A DNA stretch of 35,841 nucleotides from Candidatus Poseidoniales archaeon (GTDB taxonomy: Archaea; Thermoplasmatota; Poseidoniia; Poseidoniales; Poseidoniaceae), in the NCBI GenBank assembly GCA_012959275.1, contig DUDM01000008.1:1-35841 (forward strand), read 5' to 3'. Under the pieces are notes generated by a model. It searched no databases and was not told the origin of the DNA. It was given only the letters and a program-made list of their open reading frames with translations. The stretch's first letter is position 1, and each line of letters begins with the position of its first letter. The position numbers were made by a program, and so were the translations under genes. Shown here piece by piece: positions 24,844 to 31,848 of the stretch.

Positions 24844-25182
24844 ATGCGTGACATCGGAGTTGACGTGAGCAGACCCAGTAGTGAGTGGGACGGCGATGAG
24901 AATTGCCCGTTCTATGGCACCTTAAGGCTAAGAGGACAAATCCATGAAGGTACAGTTGCCCGCATTGGAATGACAAAAACAATTATTCTTGAGCGCCACA
25001 ATGTTCGCAAAATGGCAAAATACCAAAGATATGAGAAGCGCACCAGTAGAATGGCTGCCCATTTACCAGCTTGTATCGGAGAACCTGAAATTGGCGCCCG
25101 CGTCAAGGTTATGGAGTGTAAGCCACTTTCCAAGACAGTTTCATACTGCGTTATCGAGATGGACAAGGAGGGATCTGCATGA
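24844..25182 (+). CDS. rps17: ribosomal protein uS17
   Basis: The 112-residue archaeal-type protein has the OB-fold core GTVARIGMTKTIILERHNVRKM and IGARVKVMECKPLSKTVSYCVIE. The track start at 24835 is a GTG within the Rnp1 stop region; the ATG at 24844 matches the usual uS17 N-terminus (MRDIGVDV) and is preferred. The end overlaps uL14 by ATGA. Confidence 0.95.
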   Translation: MRDIGVDVSRPSSEWDGDENCPFYGTLRLRGQIHEGTVARIGMTKTIILERHNVRKMAKYQRYEKRTSRMAAHLPACIGEPEIGARVKVMECKPLSKTVSYCVIEMDKEGSA

Positions 25183-25577
25183 AGGGAATTGCAGGTAAGC
25201 AAACCCGTGGTCTTCCAACCGCTGCTCGAATGCAGTGCGCAGATAACACAGGTGCTAAAATCGTACAATTGATTTCAGTTTACAAAATTGGTTCAACCAT
25301 GCGCAGATACCCAGCAGCCGGAGTCGGCGACATGATCAAGGTCAGTGTCAAGAAGGGTACTCCAGAAACTCGCAGACAAATGTTCCGCGCAGTAGTCATC
25401 CGCCAGCGCCGTCCATTCCGCAGAGTCGACGGAACTTGGGTTCAATTCGAGGACAATGCCGTAGTCATTACCAATGAGCGTGGAGAAGTCCAAGGTTCCG
25501 ATATCAAGGGACCTGTATCAAGGGAGAGCGCAGAGCGCTGGCCCAGAATTGCGGCAACTGCCAAGCAGATAATCTGA
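25179..25577 (+). CDS. rpl14: ribosomal protein uL14
   Basis: The 132-residue protein contains MQCADNTGAKIVQLI and GVGDMIKVSVKKGTPETR, which together with VVIRQRRPFRRVDGTWVQFEDNAVVI identify uL14 of archaeal type. It is overlapped by uS17 (ATGA) and coupled to uL24 by TGAGGTG. Confidence 0.98.
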   Translation: MKGIAGKQTRGLPTAARMQCADNTGAKIVQLISVYKIGSTMRRYPAAGVGDMIKVSVKKGTPETRRQMFRAVVIRQRRPFRRVDGTWVQFEDNAVVITNERGEVQGSDIKGPVSRESAERWPRIAATAKQII

Positions 25578-25587
25578 GGTGCTGAAT

Positions 25588-25992
25588 ATGGTCAAGAGTA
25601 GCAAGCCAAACAAGCAAAGGAAGAGCATGTACAATGCTCCAACCCACAGCCAGCGAAAGCGAGTGAAAGCCCGCCTTCAAACTACAGACTCCCGCTTGGC
25701 GGGAATCCGCTCAGTCACCGTTCGTGTTGGTGATGAAGTCAAAGTTCTTCGTGGAGATTTTGGTAACCCAAGCAAGGGTAAGCGCCATGGAGGCCCTCGT
25801 GGAGTTAGCGGCGTTGAAGGCAAAGTCATCTCAATCAATGCAGCCAAGTCGCAATTGATGATTGAGGGAGCAACCCATTCCAAGGCCGACAATAAGGAGG
25901 AAGGTGTACCAATCCATTCCTCTAACGTGGTCATAACAAAGTTGGATGAAACCGACCCGATGCGAATGAAGAGCATCACCGATAGGAGCTGA
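25588..25992 (+). CDS. rpl24: ribosomal protein uL24
   Basis: The 134-residue protein starts MVKSSKPNKQRKSMYNAPTH and has the KOW motif VTVRVGDEVKVLRGDFG with GVEGKVISINAAK, as in archaeal/eukaryotic L26-type uL24. The ORF track start (GTG 25579) falls in the Shine-Dalgarno; the ATG at 25588 has the local 6-base spacing. Confidence 0.96.
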   Translation: MVKSSKPNKQRKSMYNAPTHSQRKRVKARLQTTDSRLAGIRSVTVRVGDEVKVLRGDFGNPSKGKRHGGPRGVSGVEGKVISINAAKSQLMIEGATHSKADNKEEGVPIHSSNVVITKLDETDPMRMKSITDRS

Positions 25993-25997
25993 ATCAG

Positions 25998-26702
25998 ATG
26001 GGATCAAGCCACCACCTAAAGAGACTCAATATGCCCCGTTCATGGGCTCTACCTCGAAAGACTAGCGTCTGGGTAACTCGCCCAACTCCTGGTTCTCACA
26101 GCCTGGAAATGTGCATGCCATTGGTGATGATTGTCCGTGATGTTCTCGGCCTTGCTAAGAGCGTTCGTGAAGTCCGCACTATACTACACAACAAACTTGC
26201 CCGAATCGATGGTCGCATCGTCAAAGACCCACGAATTGGCGTAGGATTGATGGATGTCCTCACTCTTGGGGAGCAACACTTCCGCTGCGTCCTTGACCAG
26301 AATGGAAAACTCCGCTACCGCCAAATCGCAGAAAGCGATGCAGGTTGGAAGGTTTGCCGTATCGAAGGCAAGACAACTATCAAAGGTGGAAAGACCCAGT
26401 TGAACTTGCACGATGGACGCTGTATTATCGTCGATGATGCTAACGCTTACAACAGCGGTGATTCCTTGAAGATTTCACTACCAGAGCAGGAGATTATTGA
26501 GCACTTATCATTCACAGATGGCTGTGCATCATACCTAATCGGTGGATCACACGTAGGCAATATCGCTCATGTAAAGGAATACCTCGTCAAGCGTTCAAGT
26601 ATGTCAAACGAAGTCAATTTCGAAAATTTTGGAACCATTGCTCGCCACGTATTCGTGGTCAGTGACGCAACACCACTACCCGGCGTGGAGGTGAAGGTAT
26701 GA
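25998..26702 (+). CDS. rps4e: ribosomal protein eS4
   Basis: The 234-residue protein begins MGSSHHLKRLNMPRSWALPR and includes an S4-type RNA-binding segment (LVMIVRDVLGLAKSVREVR, LARIDGRIVKDPRIG) and a KOW-like C-terminal part. eS4 is found only in archaea and eukaryotes, so it helps set the domain of life. It overlaps uL5 by ATGA. Confidence 0.97.
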   Translation: MGSSHHLKRLNMPRSWALPRKTSVWVTRPTPGSHSLEMCMPLVMIVRDVLGLAKSVREVRTILHNKLARIDGRIVKDPRIGVGLMDVLTLGEQHFRCVLDQNGKLRYRQIAESDAGWKVCRIEGKTTIKGGKTQLNLHDGRCIIVDDANAYNSGDSLKISLPEQEIIEHLSFTDGCASYLIGGSHVGNIAHVKEYLVKRSSMSNEVNFENFGTIARHVFVVSDATPLPGVEVKV

Positions 26703-27226
26703 GTGAAACAGCAAATCCAATGCTAACTCCGAGAATTACCAAAGTCACCATCAATATCGGTGTTGGTGAAGGTGGAGAGCGCCTTCAAACAGCTGAAAAA
26801 GTTCTAGAATTACTAACTGGCCTTTCTCCTCTACGTACAATGGGCCGCATCCAAAACCGCGACCTGAAAGTCCGCAAAGGTTTCCCAATCGGCTGCAAAG
26901 TCACCATGAGAGACAGCGAGAAAGTTGAGAAATTCTTGACCGATGCATTTTGGGTTCGTGAAAACAGCATTCCGTCATGGAATTTTGATGCACAAGGCAA
27001 CTTAACTTTCGGAATCAGCGATTATACTGAATTCCCAGACCAGAAGTACGACCCAGACATTGGGATTTATGGAATGGATATCAGCGTAGTTCTTGAGAGA
27101 CCAGGACACCGTGTCAAGCGCCGACGACGACGTAGTCGCAAGGTTGGCCGGAGCCACTCGGTTTCCCCAGATGAATCACGAACATGGTTTACCGAGAAAT
27201 TCGGTATAACAATTCAGGAGGAGTGA
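26699..27226 (+). CDS. rpl5: ribosomal protein uL5
   Basis: The 175-residue protein contains PRITKVTINIGVGEGGERLQTA and the later FGISDYTEFPDQKYDPDIGIYGMD, both diagnostic of uL5, which binds 5S rRNA in the central protuberance. The internal basic patch KRRRRRSRK is typical of archaeal forms. It is followed after 3 bases by uS14. Confidence 0.97.
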   Translation: MSETANPMLTPRITKVTINIGVGEGGERLQTAEKVLELLTGLSPLRTMGRIQNRDLKVRKGFPIGCKVTMRDSEKVEKFLTDAFWVRENSIPSWNFDAQGNLTFGISDYTEFPDQKYDPDIGIYGMDISVVLERPGHRVKRRRRRSRKVGRSHSVSPDESRTWFTEKFGITIQEE

Positions 27227-27229
27227 AGC

Positions 27230-27382
27230 ATGGCAAGAGATCATGGAGAAGCAATTGGAAGAACAATCGGTTGCCGCCGTTGTGGCCGCAAGCGTGGAAT
27301 GATTCGCAGACACGGGCTAAGATTATGCCGTCAGTGTTTTAGAGATATAGGCCCAGAAATTGGGTTCAAAAAGTATAGTTGA
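27230..27382 (+). CDS. rps14: ribosomal protein uS14, zinc-binding form (50 aa)
   Basis: This gene is too short for the ORF track. It encodes 50 residues with the zinc ribbon CRRCGRKRG...[10 protein letters not shown], four cysteines as Cx2C and Cx2C, and ends GFKKYS. That is the archaeal uS14 in its invariant place between uL5 and uS8. The start ATG is 8 bases after GGAGG, and its TGA is part of TGAGGTGG before uS8. Confidence 0.97.
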   Translation: MARDHGEAIGRTIGCRRCGRKRGMIRRHGLRLCRQCFRDIGPEIGFKKYS

Positions 27383-27394
27383 GGTGGTGATGAG

Positions 27395-27784
27395 ATGCAA
27401 TTCGATCCTTTGAATGATGCCCTTGGCAAGATTTTCAACGCAGAGCAAGCAGGTAAGTACAACGTTGATGTTAGACCAGCAAGCAAGTTGCTTGCTTCGG
27501 TTCTTGATATCATGCAACAAGCCGGCTACATCGGCGCCTTTGAGCGTGATGAAGATGGACGCGGCGGTTCATACCGTGTCGAACTTCGTGGCGCTATCAA
27601 CCAATGTGGAGTAGTAAAGCCACGCCATTCCGTAGGTAGACAAGAGTTCGAGCAGTGGGAGTCCAGATACCTCCCTGCTCAGGATTTCGGTTTACTGATT
27701 TTGACCACCAACCAGGGAGTCATGCACCATTATGACGCTAAGTCGTCAAGAATTGGTGGTCGCTTACTGGCCTATGTATTCTGA
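27395..27784 (+). CDS. rps8: ribosomal protein uS8
   Basis: The 129-residue protein has DPLNDALGKIFNAEQAGK at the N-terminus and the C-terminal DFGLLILTTNQGVMHHYDAK and GGRLLAYVF of archaeal uS8, which binds the central domain of 16S rRNA. It is coupled to uL6 through TGAGGTG. Confidence 0.97.
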   Translation: MQFDPLNDALGKIFNAEQAGKYNVDVRPASKLLASVLDIMQQAGYIGAFERDEDGRGGSYRVELRGAINQCGVVKPRHSVGRQEFEQWESRYLPAQDFGLLILTTNQGVMHHYDAKSSRIGGRLLAYVF

Positions 27785-27794
27785 GGTGATTTTG

Positions 27795-28340
27795 ATGGCA
27801 TTATTAGATAGAATAGACCACACAATAAAAATCCCAGAGGGCGTTACTGCCACTCTTAATGATGGCATGGCCACGGTAAGTGGACCAAATGGCTCAATCA
27901 GCAGAGAATTCATCAGCGGTAGAGTGTCTCTCTTCCGTGAAGGAGATGCACTCATCGTAAGAGTCGATATTCCTCGCCGAAAGGAGAAAGCCTTGGCAGG
28001 AGCATGGGCAGCCCACTTGCGCAACATGGTAGTAGGAGTGACAGATGGTTTCACTTACCACCTAAAGGCACTTTACAGCCACTTTCCAATGACTCTCGCA
28101 GTCAAGGGTAATGTCTTCGTAGTCAACAATTACTTCGGAGAGAAAGTTCCAAGAAACGCTGCCTTACCTTGGGCTAGTGAAGTCAAAGTAGAAGTCAAGA
28201 ACAAAGTAGAGATTACAGTTTCAGGCGCCGATAAGGAGAAAGTCGGTCAGACTGCTGCCAATATCGAGCGCTGTACTACGGTCAAAAAGCGTGACCGCCG
28301 TGTCTTCCAGGACGGAATATACCTGGTCAATAAGGAGTGA
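27795..28340 (+). CDS. rpl6: ribosomal protein uL6
   Basis: The 181-residue protein has two uL6 repeats, with IKIPEGVTATLNDGMATVSGP in the first and VEITVSGADKEKVGQTAANIE in the second. The track start at 27732 lies inside uS8; the ATG at 27795, 7 bases after GAGGTGA, is right for the family. The end GGAGTGA provides the Shine-Dalgarno for eL32. Confidence 0.96.
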   Translation: MALLDRIDHTIKIPEGVTATLNDGMATVSGPNGSISREFISGRVSLFREGDALIVRVDIPRRKEKALAGAWAAHLRNMVVGVTDGFTYHLKALYSHFPMTLAVKGNVFVVNNYFGEKVPRNAALPWASEVKVEVKNKVEITVSGADKEKVGQTAANIERCTTVKKRDRRVFQDGIYLVNKE

Positions 28341-28345
28341 TTCAA

Positions 28346-29083
28346 ATGTCTGAAGAATACCAAGACATGACTGTTGCAGAATTAAAGGTTCTACTGAAGG
28401 AATCTGGTCTACCAGTATCTGGAAATAAGTCTGTGTTAGTTGCCCGCCTATCTGATAATGCTGAAGATGATTCGGTTGAAGAGACTGTGGTTGAAGAGAC
28501 TGTGGTTGAAGAGACTGTGGTTGAAGAGGCCGCAGAAGAAAGCCAAGATTCTGAAGATTCTGAAGAAGATTCCGAAGAAGCCGAAGAAGCCGAAGAAGAT
28601 TCCGAAGATGACCTCGAGGACTTTGATGATGATGATGAGGACTGGGATGACGAAGAATCGGAATTACACGTTGCAAAACAAAAGCCAGTACTTGATGATG
28701 CCACAAAGGCTGCTTTGCTCCTACGCGCAGAACAAAAGAAACTGACACCAAACTTCCTTAGAACCGAATGGTTCCGCTACAAGCGCCTATCACGCAGTGG
28801 TTGGAGAAGACCCAAGGGAATGGATAACAAACAACGCCGCAATTACAAATATCGCGGTGCAATGGTCCGTGTTGGCCATGGAAAGGTAGCCGCAGCCCGC
28901 GGTCTTCACTCAAGTGGATTCCGCGAAGTTATGGTGCAGAATCCGAACGATCTCGAGGCTATCGACCCAGAGACAGAAGCAGCCCGTGTTGGCCGCACTG
29001 TTGGTGGTCGTAAGCGAGAGCGCATCCACGACCGTGCTGATGAATTAGGGATACGTATTTTAAACCGCAGGAGGGGACTCTGA
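28346..29083 (+). CDS. rpl32e: ribosomal protein eL32 with N-terminal SAP motif and acidic repeat tract
   Basis: The 245-residue protein is about twice the usual length. Residues ~8-36 (MTVAELKVLLKESGLPVSGN) fit the SAP helix-extended-helix motif that binds DNA. Residues ~40-105 are almost only Glu, Asp and Ser, including VEETV repeats. The eL32 body (~110-245) has FLRTEWFRYKRLSRSGWRRPKG, VRVGHGK and GRTVGGRKRERIHDRADELGIRILN. Extra N-terminal helical domains on archaeal eL32 are known, but a SAP-plus-acidic tail is not something I recognise. The ATG at 28346 is chosen over the GTG at 28337 from the GGAGTG spacing. The stop overlaps eL19 (TGATG). Confidence 0.93.
   Translation: MSEEYQDMTVAELKVLLKESGLPVSGNKSVLVARLSDNAEDDSVEETVVEETVVEETVVEEAAEESQDSEDSEEDSEEAEEAEEDSEDDLEDFDDDDEDWDDEESELHVAKQKPVLDDATKAALLLRAEQKKLTPNFLRTEWFRYKRLSRSGWRRPKGMDNKQRRNYKYRGAMVRVGHGKVAAARGLHSSGFREVMVQNPNDLEAIDPETEAARVGRTVGGRKRERIHDRADELGIRILNRRRGL
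28474..28533 (+). repeat. 15-base tandem repeat (about 4 copies) in eL32
   Basis: GGTTGAAGAGACTGT repeats in frame at 28474, 28489, 28504 and, in changed form, 28519, encoding VEETV units. The three copies are identical at DNA level, a sign of recent slippage and probable length variation between strains. Confidence 0.9.
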
Positions 29084-29541
29084 TGCAGATTACTAATCAA
29101 AAGAAGATGGCAGCTCAACTGTTAAAGTGCGGTGTTAACAGAATCTGGGTTCACCCAGCATTTGTTGACCAAATTTGCACTGCTGTCCAAAAGGACGACA
29201 TCCGCGAGTTCATTGAAGAAGGCTGGATTAAAGCCAAGCCAATCAAGGGAACAAGCCGTGTTCGTGCCCGCCACATCGCATTACAGAAAGCAAAGGGTCG
29301 CCGTAAGGGCCATGGAAAGCGTAAGGGTAGTGCAAATAGCCGAACCCCCCGCAAACAATCTTGGATGAGAACCATCCGTAGTCAACGCGGTACTCTTGCA
29401 GAGATGCGTGAAGATGGAACTTTGGAATCTAGCCAATACAGGTATTACTACCGTAAGGCAAAGGGTGGTTCATACCGCTCTCTCGCCCACATGCGCCAGC
29501 AAATGGCCGTGGACGGGGTTTCATTTGGAGGTGATGAATGA
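29083..29541 (+). CDS. rpl19e: ribosomal protein eL19
   Basis: The 152-residue protein has KKMAAQLLKCGVNRIWVHPA at the start and the basic GRRKGHGKRKGSANSRTPRK helix that contacts rRNA at the subunit bridge, characteristic of archaeal/eukaryotic eL19. It starts in the TGATG overlap with eL32 and overlaps uL18 by ATGA. Confidence 0.97.
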   Translation: MQITNQKKMAAQLLKCGVNRIWVHPAFVDQICTAVQKDDIREFIEEGWIKAKPIKGTSRVRARHIALQKAKGRRKGHGKRKGSANSRTPRKQSWMRTIRSQRGTLAEMREDGTLESSQYRYYYRKAKGGSYRSLAHMRQQMAVDGVSFGGDE

Positions 29542-30050
29542 TGGCTAAAGGTGCAAGAAAAAGACTCCCGTACAGGCGCCGACGCAGTGGCGAAACGGAT
29601 TACCGGCGTCGCAGCAAGTTGCTTAGAGCACGCAAGCCACGAGCAGTAGTTAGAATCTCCAACACTCAGATTACTTGCCAATTGGTCAATTACATAGCCA
29701 CTGGCGACGAAGTGGTCATTAACGTCAACGGTTCAAGCCTAGTTTCCAAGTATGGATGGCCAGAATCCAATTCACGCAAATCTTTACCGGCATCTTACTT
29801 GGTAGGATTGGCAATGGGTAAAGCGGCAGTAGCTGCAGGACATGAGGAAGCAATCCTTGATATCGGCCTTGCAGCATCCAGAGGTTCACGAGTTTATGCA
29901 GCCCTCAAAGGTATGTTAGATGCAGGACTTGATTTACCACATGGTGAATCCGCAATCCCAGATGATGAGCGCCTAGGTGGGGCTCATATCAACGAAGAAC
30001 TCGCATCACAAGTTGAAACAACTCGTGGCAACATAGAGGGGGCATTCTGA
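29538..30050 (+). CDS. rpl18: ribosomal protein uL18
   Basis: The 170-residue protein has RRRRSGETDYRRRSKLLRARKPRAVVR and AILDIGLAASRGSRVYAALKGMLDAGL, the 5S rRNA-binding uL18 of archaea. Two adjacent ATG codons (29538, 29541) follow GGAGGTG; either may be used. The end overlaps uS5 by TGATG. Confidence 0.96.
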   Translation: MMAKGARKRLPYRRRRSGETDYRRRSKLLRARKPRAVVRISNTQITCQLVNYIATGDEVVINVNGSSLVSKYGWPESNSRKSLPASYLVGLAMGKAAVAAGHEEAILDIGLAASRGSRVYAALKGMLDAGLDLPHGESAIPDDERLGGAHINEELASQVETTRGNIEGAF

Positions 30051-30880
30051 TGAGTGACGAAGCACCAGTAGAAGAAGAAAATACAGTTCCAGAGATGCCA
30101 GTAGAGGTACAGCCCTCCGCACCAGCCAAGATCGAAAATATGGCACCAGGTATCGCCCTTGCTTTCAATCCACCAGAGGTTAGTGAAGATGCACCACGGC
30201 GCCGTCGTGGAGTTGGAGTTGACCCAATGGAAGCATTGCGAAACTGGCAACCTCTAACTCGCTTAGGAAGAGCAGTTCATTCTGGCGAAATATTCTCTAT
30301 GGAACAAGCCCTTCGCAGTGGTATGCCCATACGTGAAGTTCAGGTCGTCAATGCTCTACTTCCAAACCTCGAAGAAGAAATCATCAAGGTAAACATGGTT
30401 CAGAGAATGACTGATAGTGGACGCCGTGTAAGATTCAATGTCATGGCTTGTGTTGGAAACCGCGATGGATATGTCGGTTTGGCAATCGCCAAGGGAAAGG
30501 AAGTAGCAGGAACAATCAGCAAGGCAATCGATGCCGCAAAACTCAATGTAATCTCAGTACAGCGCGGAAACGGCTCTTGGGAGTCTAGCGCTGGGCCAGG
30601 AACAAGTGTTCCATTCAAGGTCACTGGTCGTGCCGGTTCTACTCGTGTCACACTAATGCCGGCTCCAGCAGGAAAGGGATTGGTTGTTGGTGGTACAGGA
30701 AAGAAGGTCTTGGAATTAGCAGGCGTAACCGATGTTCTAAGCCGCTCCAAAGGGCAAACTCGTACTACCATCAATTATGCACTAGCAACATATAATGCTC
30801 TAATCGAAATGAACAAGACAAAGGTCAGTGCTGACCAACGTCAAAGATTGTTCATGGTTCAGGGGAGGTTGTTAGAATGA
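30050..30880 (+). CDS. rps5: ribosomal protein uS5 with acidic N-terminal extension
   Basis: The 276-residue protein contains the uS5 double-stranded-RNA-binding and decoding segment GNRDGYVGLAIAKGKEVAGTISKAI and VTLMPAPAGKGLVVGG. About 55 N-terminal residues are acidic and proline-rich (MSDEAPVEEENTVPEMPVEV), beyond the usual archaeal length of 200-235. The body is otherwise normal. Start at TGATG, end at ATGA with uL30. Confidence 0.96.
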   Translation: MSDEAPVEEENTVPEMPVEVQPSAPAKIENMAPGIALAFNPPEVSEDAPRRRRGVGVDPMEALRNWQPLTRLGRAVHSGEIFSMEQALRSGMPIREVQVVNALLPNLEEEIIKVNMVQRMTDSGRRVRFNVMACVGNRDGYVGLAIAKGKEVAGTISKAIDAAKLNVISVQRGNGSWESSAGPGTSVPFKVTGRAGSTRVTLMPAPAGKGLVVGGTGKKVLELAGVTDVLSRSKGQTRTTINYALATYNALIEMNKTKVSADQRQRLFMVQGRLLE

Positions 30881-31347
30881 CTTGGTTAGTTGTTAGAGTA
30901 AGATCCGATGTTGGTGTCGAGCGCACTATCAAGGAAACAATGCACATGTTGAATCTGACTCGTGTTAATCACGCAGTCCTAGTTCCAGAGAATGACCAAT
31001 ACAAGGGAATGCTACAGAAAGCCAAGGATTACATCACTTGGGGAGAAATCTCAGAAGCAACCATCAACAATCTAATTTCAGAGCGTGGACGCCTAGCAGG
31101 AGACAAGCGTGTCGACGATGAAGTGGTCAAAGATAATAGCGATTTCAAGAACATTGCAGGACTATCAAAGGCTATTGCAGCCGGAGATGCTACTGTCAAG
31201 GATGTTGCAGGAATGAAGCGAGTCTTCCGCCTTCACCCACCTCGTGGGGCAAAAGGCTGGGGAGGCATCAAGCGTTCCTTCCGTGTTGGCGGTGCTTTAG
31301 GAGCACGAGGCGATGAAATCGAGGCCCTAGTGGTCAGAATGATGTGA
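30877..31347 (+). CDS. rpl30: ribosomal protein uL30
   Basis: The 156-residue long archaeal form starts WLVVRVRSDVGVERTIKETM and includes LNLTRVNHAVLVPENDQYKGML, then FRLHPPRGAKGWGGIKRSF. It starts in the ATGA overlap with uS5 and is followed 12 bases later by uL15. Confidence 0.96.
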   Translation: MTWLVVRVRSDVGVERTIKETMHMLNLTRVNHAVLVPENDQYKGMLQKAKDYITWGEISEATINNLISERGRLAGDKRVDDEVVKDNSDFKNIAGLSKAIAAGDATVKDVAGMKRVFRLHPPRGAKGWGGIKRSFRVGGALGARGDEIEALVVRMM

Positions 31348-31359
31348 GGATGATTTGAG

Positions 31360-31773
31360 ATGGTAAGCAGAACCAATAAATTCCGTGGACGTTGCAGAAC
31401 TCATGGCCGTGGTCACAAGGCTGGCCGTGGTGCAGGAAAGCGCGGTGGCCGTGGAAACGCAGGACTAAACAAGCACAAGGTAATGACTCGAATTAAGTAC
31501 ATGCCCAACCACTGGGGAATGCACGGATTCAACCGCAAGCCAAGCCTGCGTACTGTCAACGTCTGTTGCAACGTCAGCGACCTTGAAAAGATGGAAGCAG
31601 ATGGAGGCTCAATCAATTTGACCGAAATGGGAATCGATAAACTACTCGGCAGTGGACAAATCAAAACTGCTCTCAACATCACTGTTGGAGCAGCCAGTCC
31701 AAGAGCAGTCCAGAAAATCGAAGCCGCAGGTGGAAGTGTTTCACTTGATGACGTTGAGGAAGACAGCAAGTGA
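31360..31773 (+). CDS. rpl15: ribosomal protein uL15
   Basis: The 137-residue protein has the Gly/Arg-rich start NKFRGRCRTHGRGHKAGRGA and C-terminal ALNITVGAASPRAVQKIEAAGG of archaeal uL15. Its stop codon lies in the tetraloop of a perfect hairpin; see the separate entry. The gap before secY is 75 bases, the widest in the operon. Confidence 0.96.
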   Translation: MVSRTNKFRGRCRTHGRGHKAGRGAGKRGGRGNAGLNKHKVMTRIKYMPNHWGMHGFNRKPSLRTVNVCCNVSDLEKMEADGGSINLTEMGIDKLLGSGQIKTALNITVGAASPRAVQKIEAAGGSVSLDDVEEDSK

Positions 31774-31819
31774 TTGCTGTTAACACTGAAGGAATAAACC
31801 CAAACTACTTGACAGCAAC
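31763..31819 (+). promoter_or_regulatory. hairpin around the uL15 stop codon with an alternative pairing partner
   Basis: ACAGCAA-GTGA-TTGCTGT (31763-31780) forms a 7-bp stem with a GNRA-type GUGA loop that contains the UGA stop. A second ACAGCAA at 31812-31818 can pair with the same TTGCTGT, so two exclusive structures are possible between uL15 and secY. The secY Shine-Dalgarno (GGAGG) follows further down. Confidence 0.6.
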
Positions 31820-31848
31820 AAAGTGGCAAGAGAAAAGGAGGAGAGAAG

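Noticed and set aside
28221-28751. Minus-strand ORFs 28221-28751 and 28342-28704 rich in Leu/Gln or Ser
   Set aside because: They are shadows of the acidic repeat tract of eL32.
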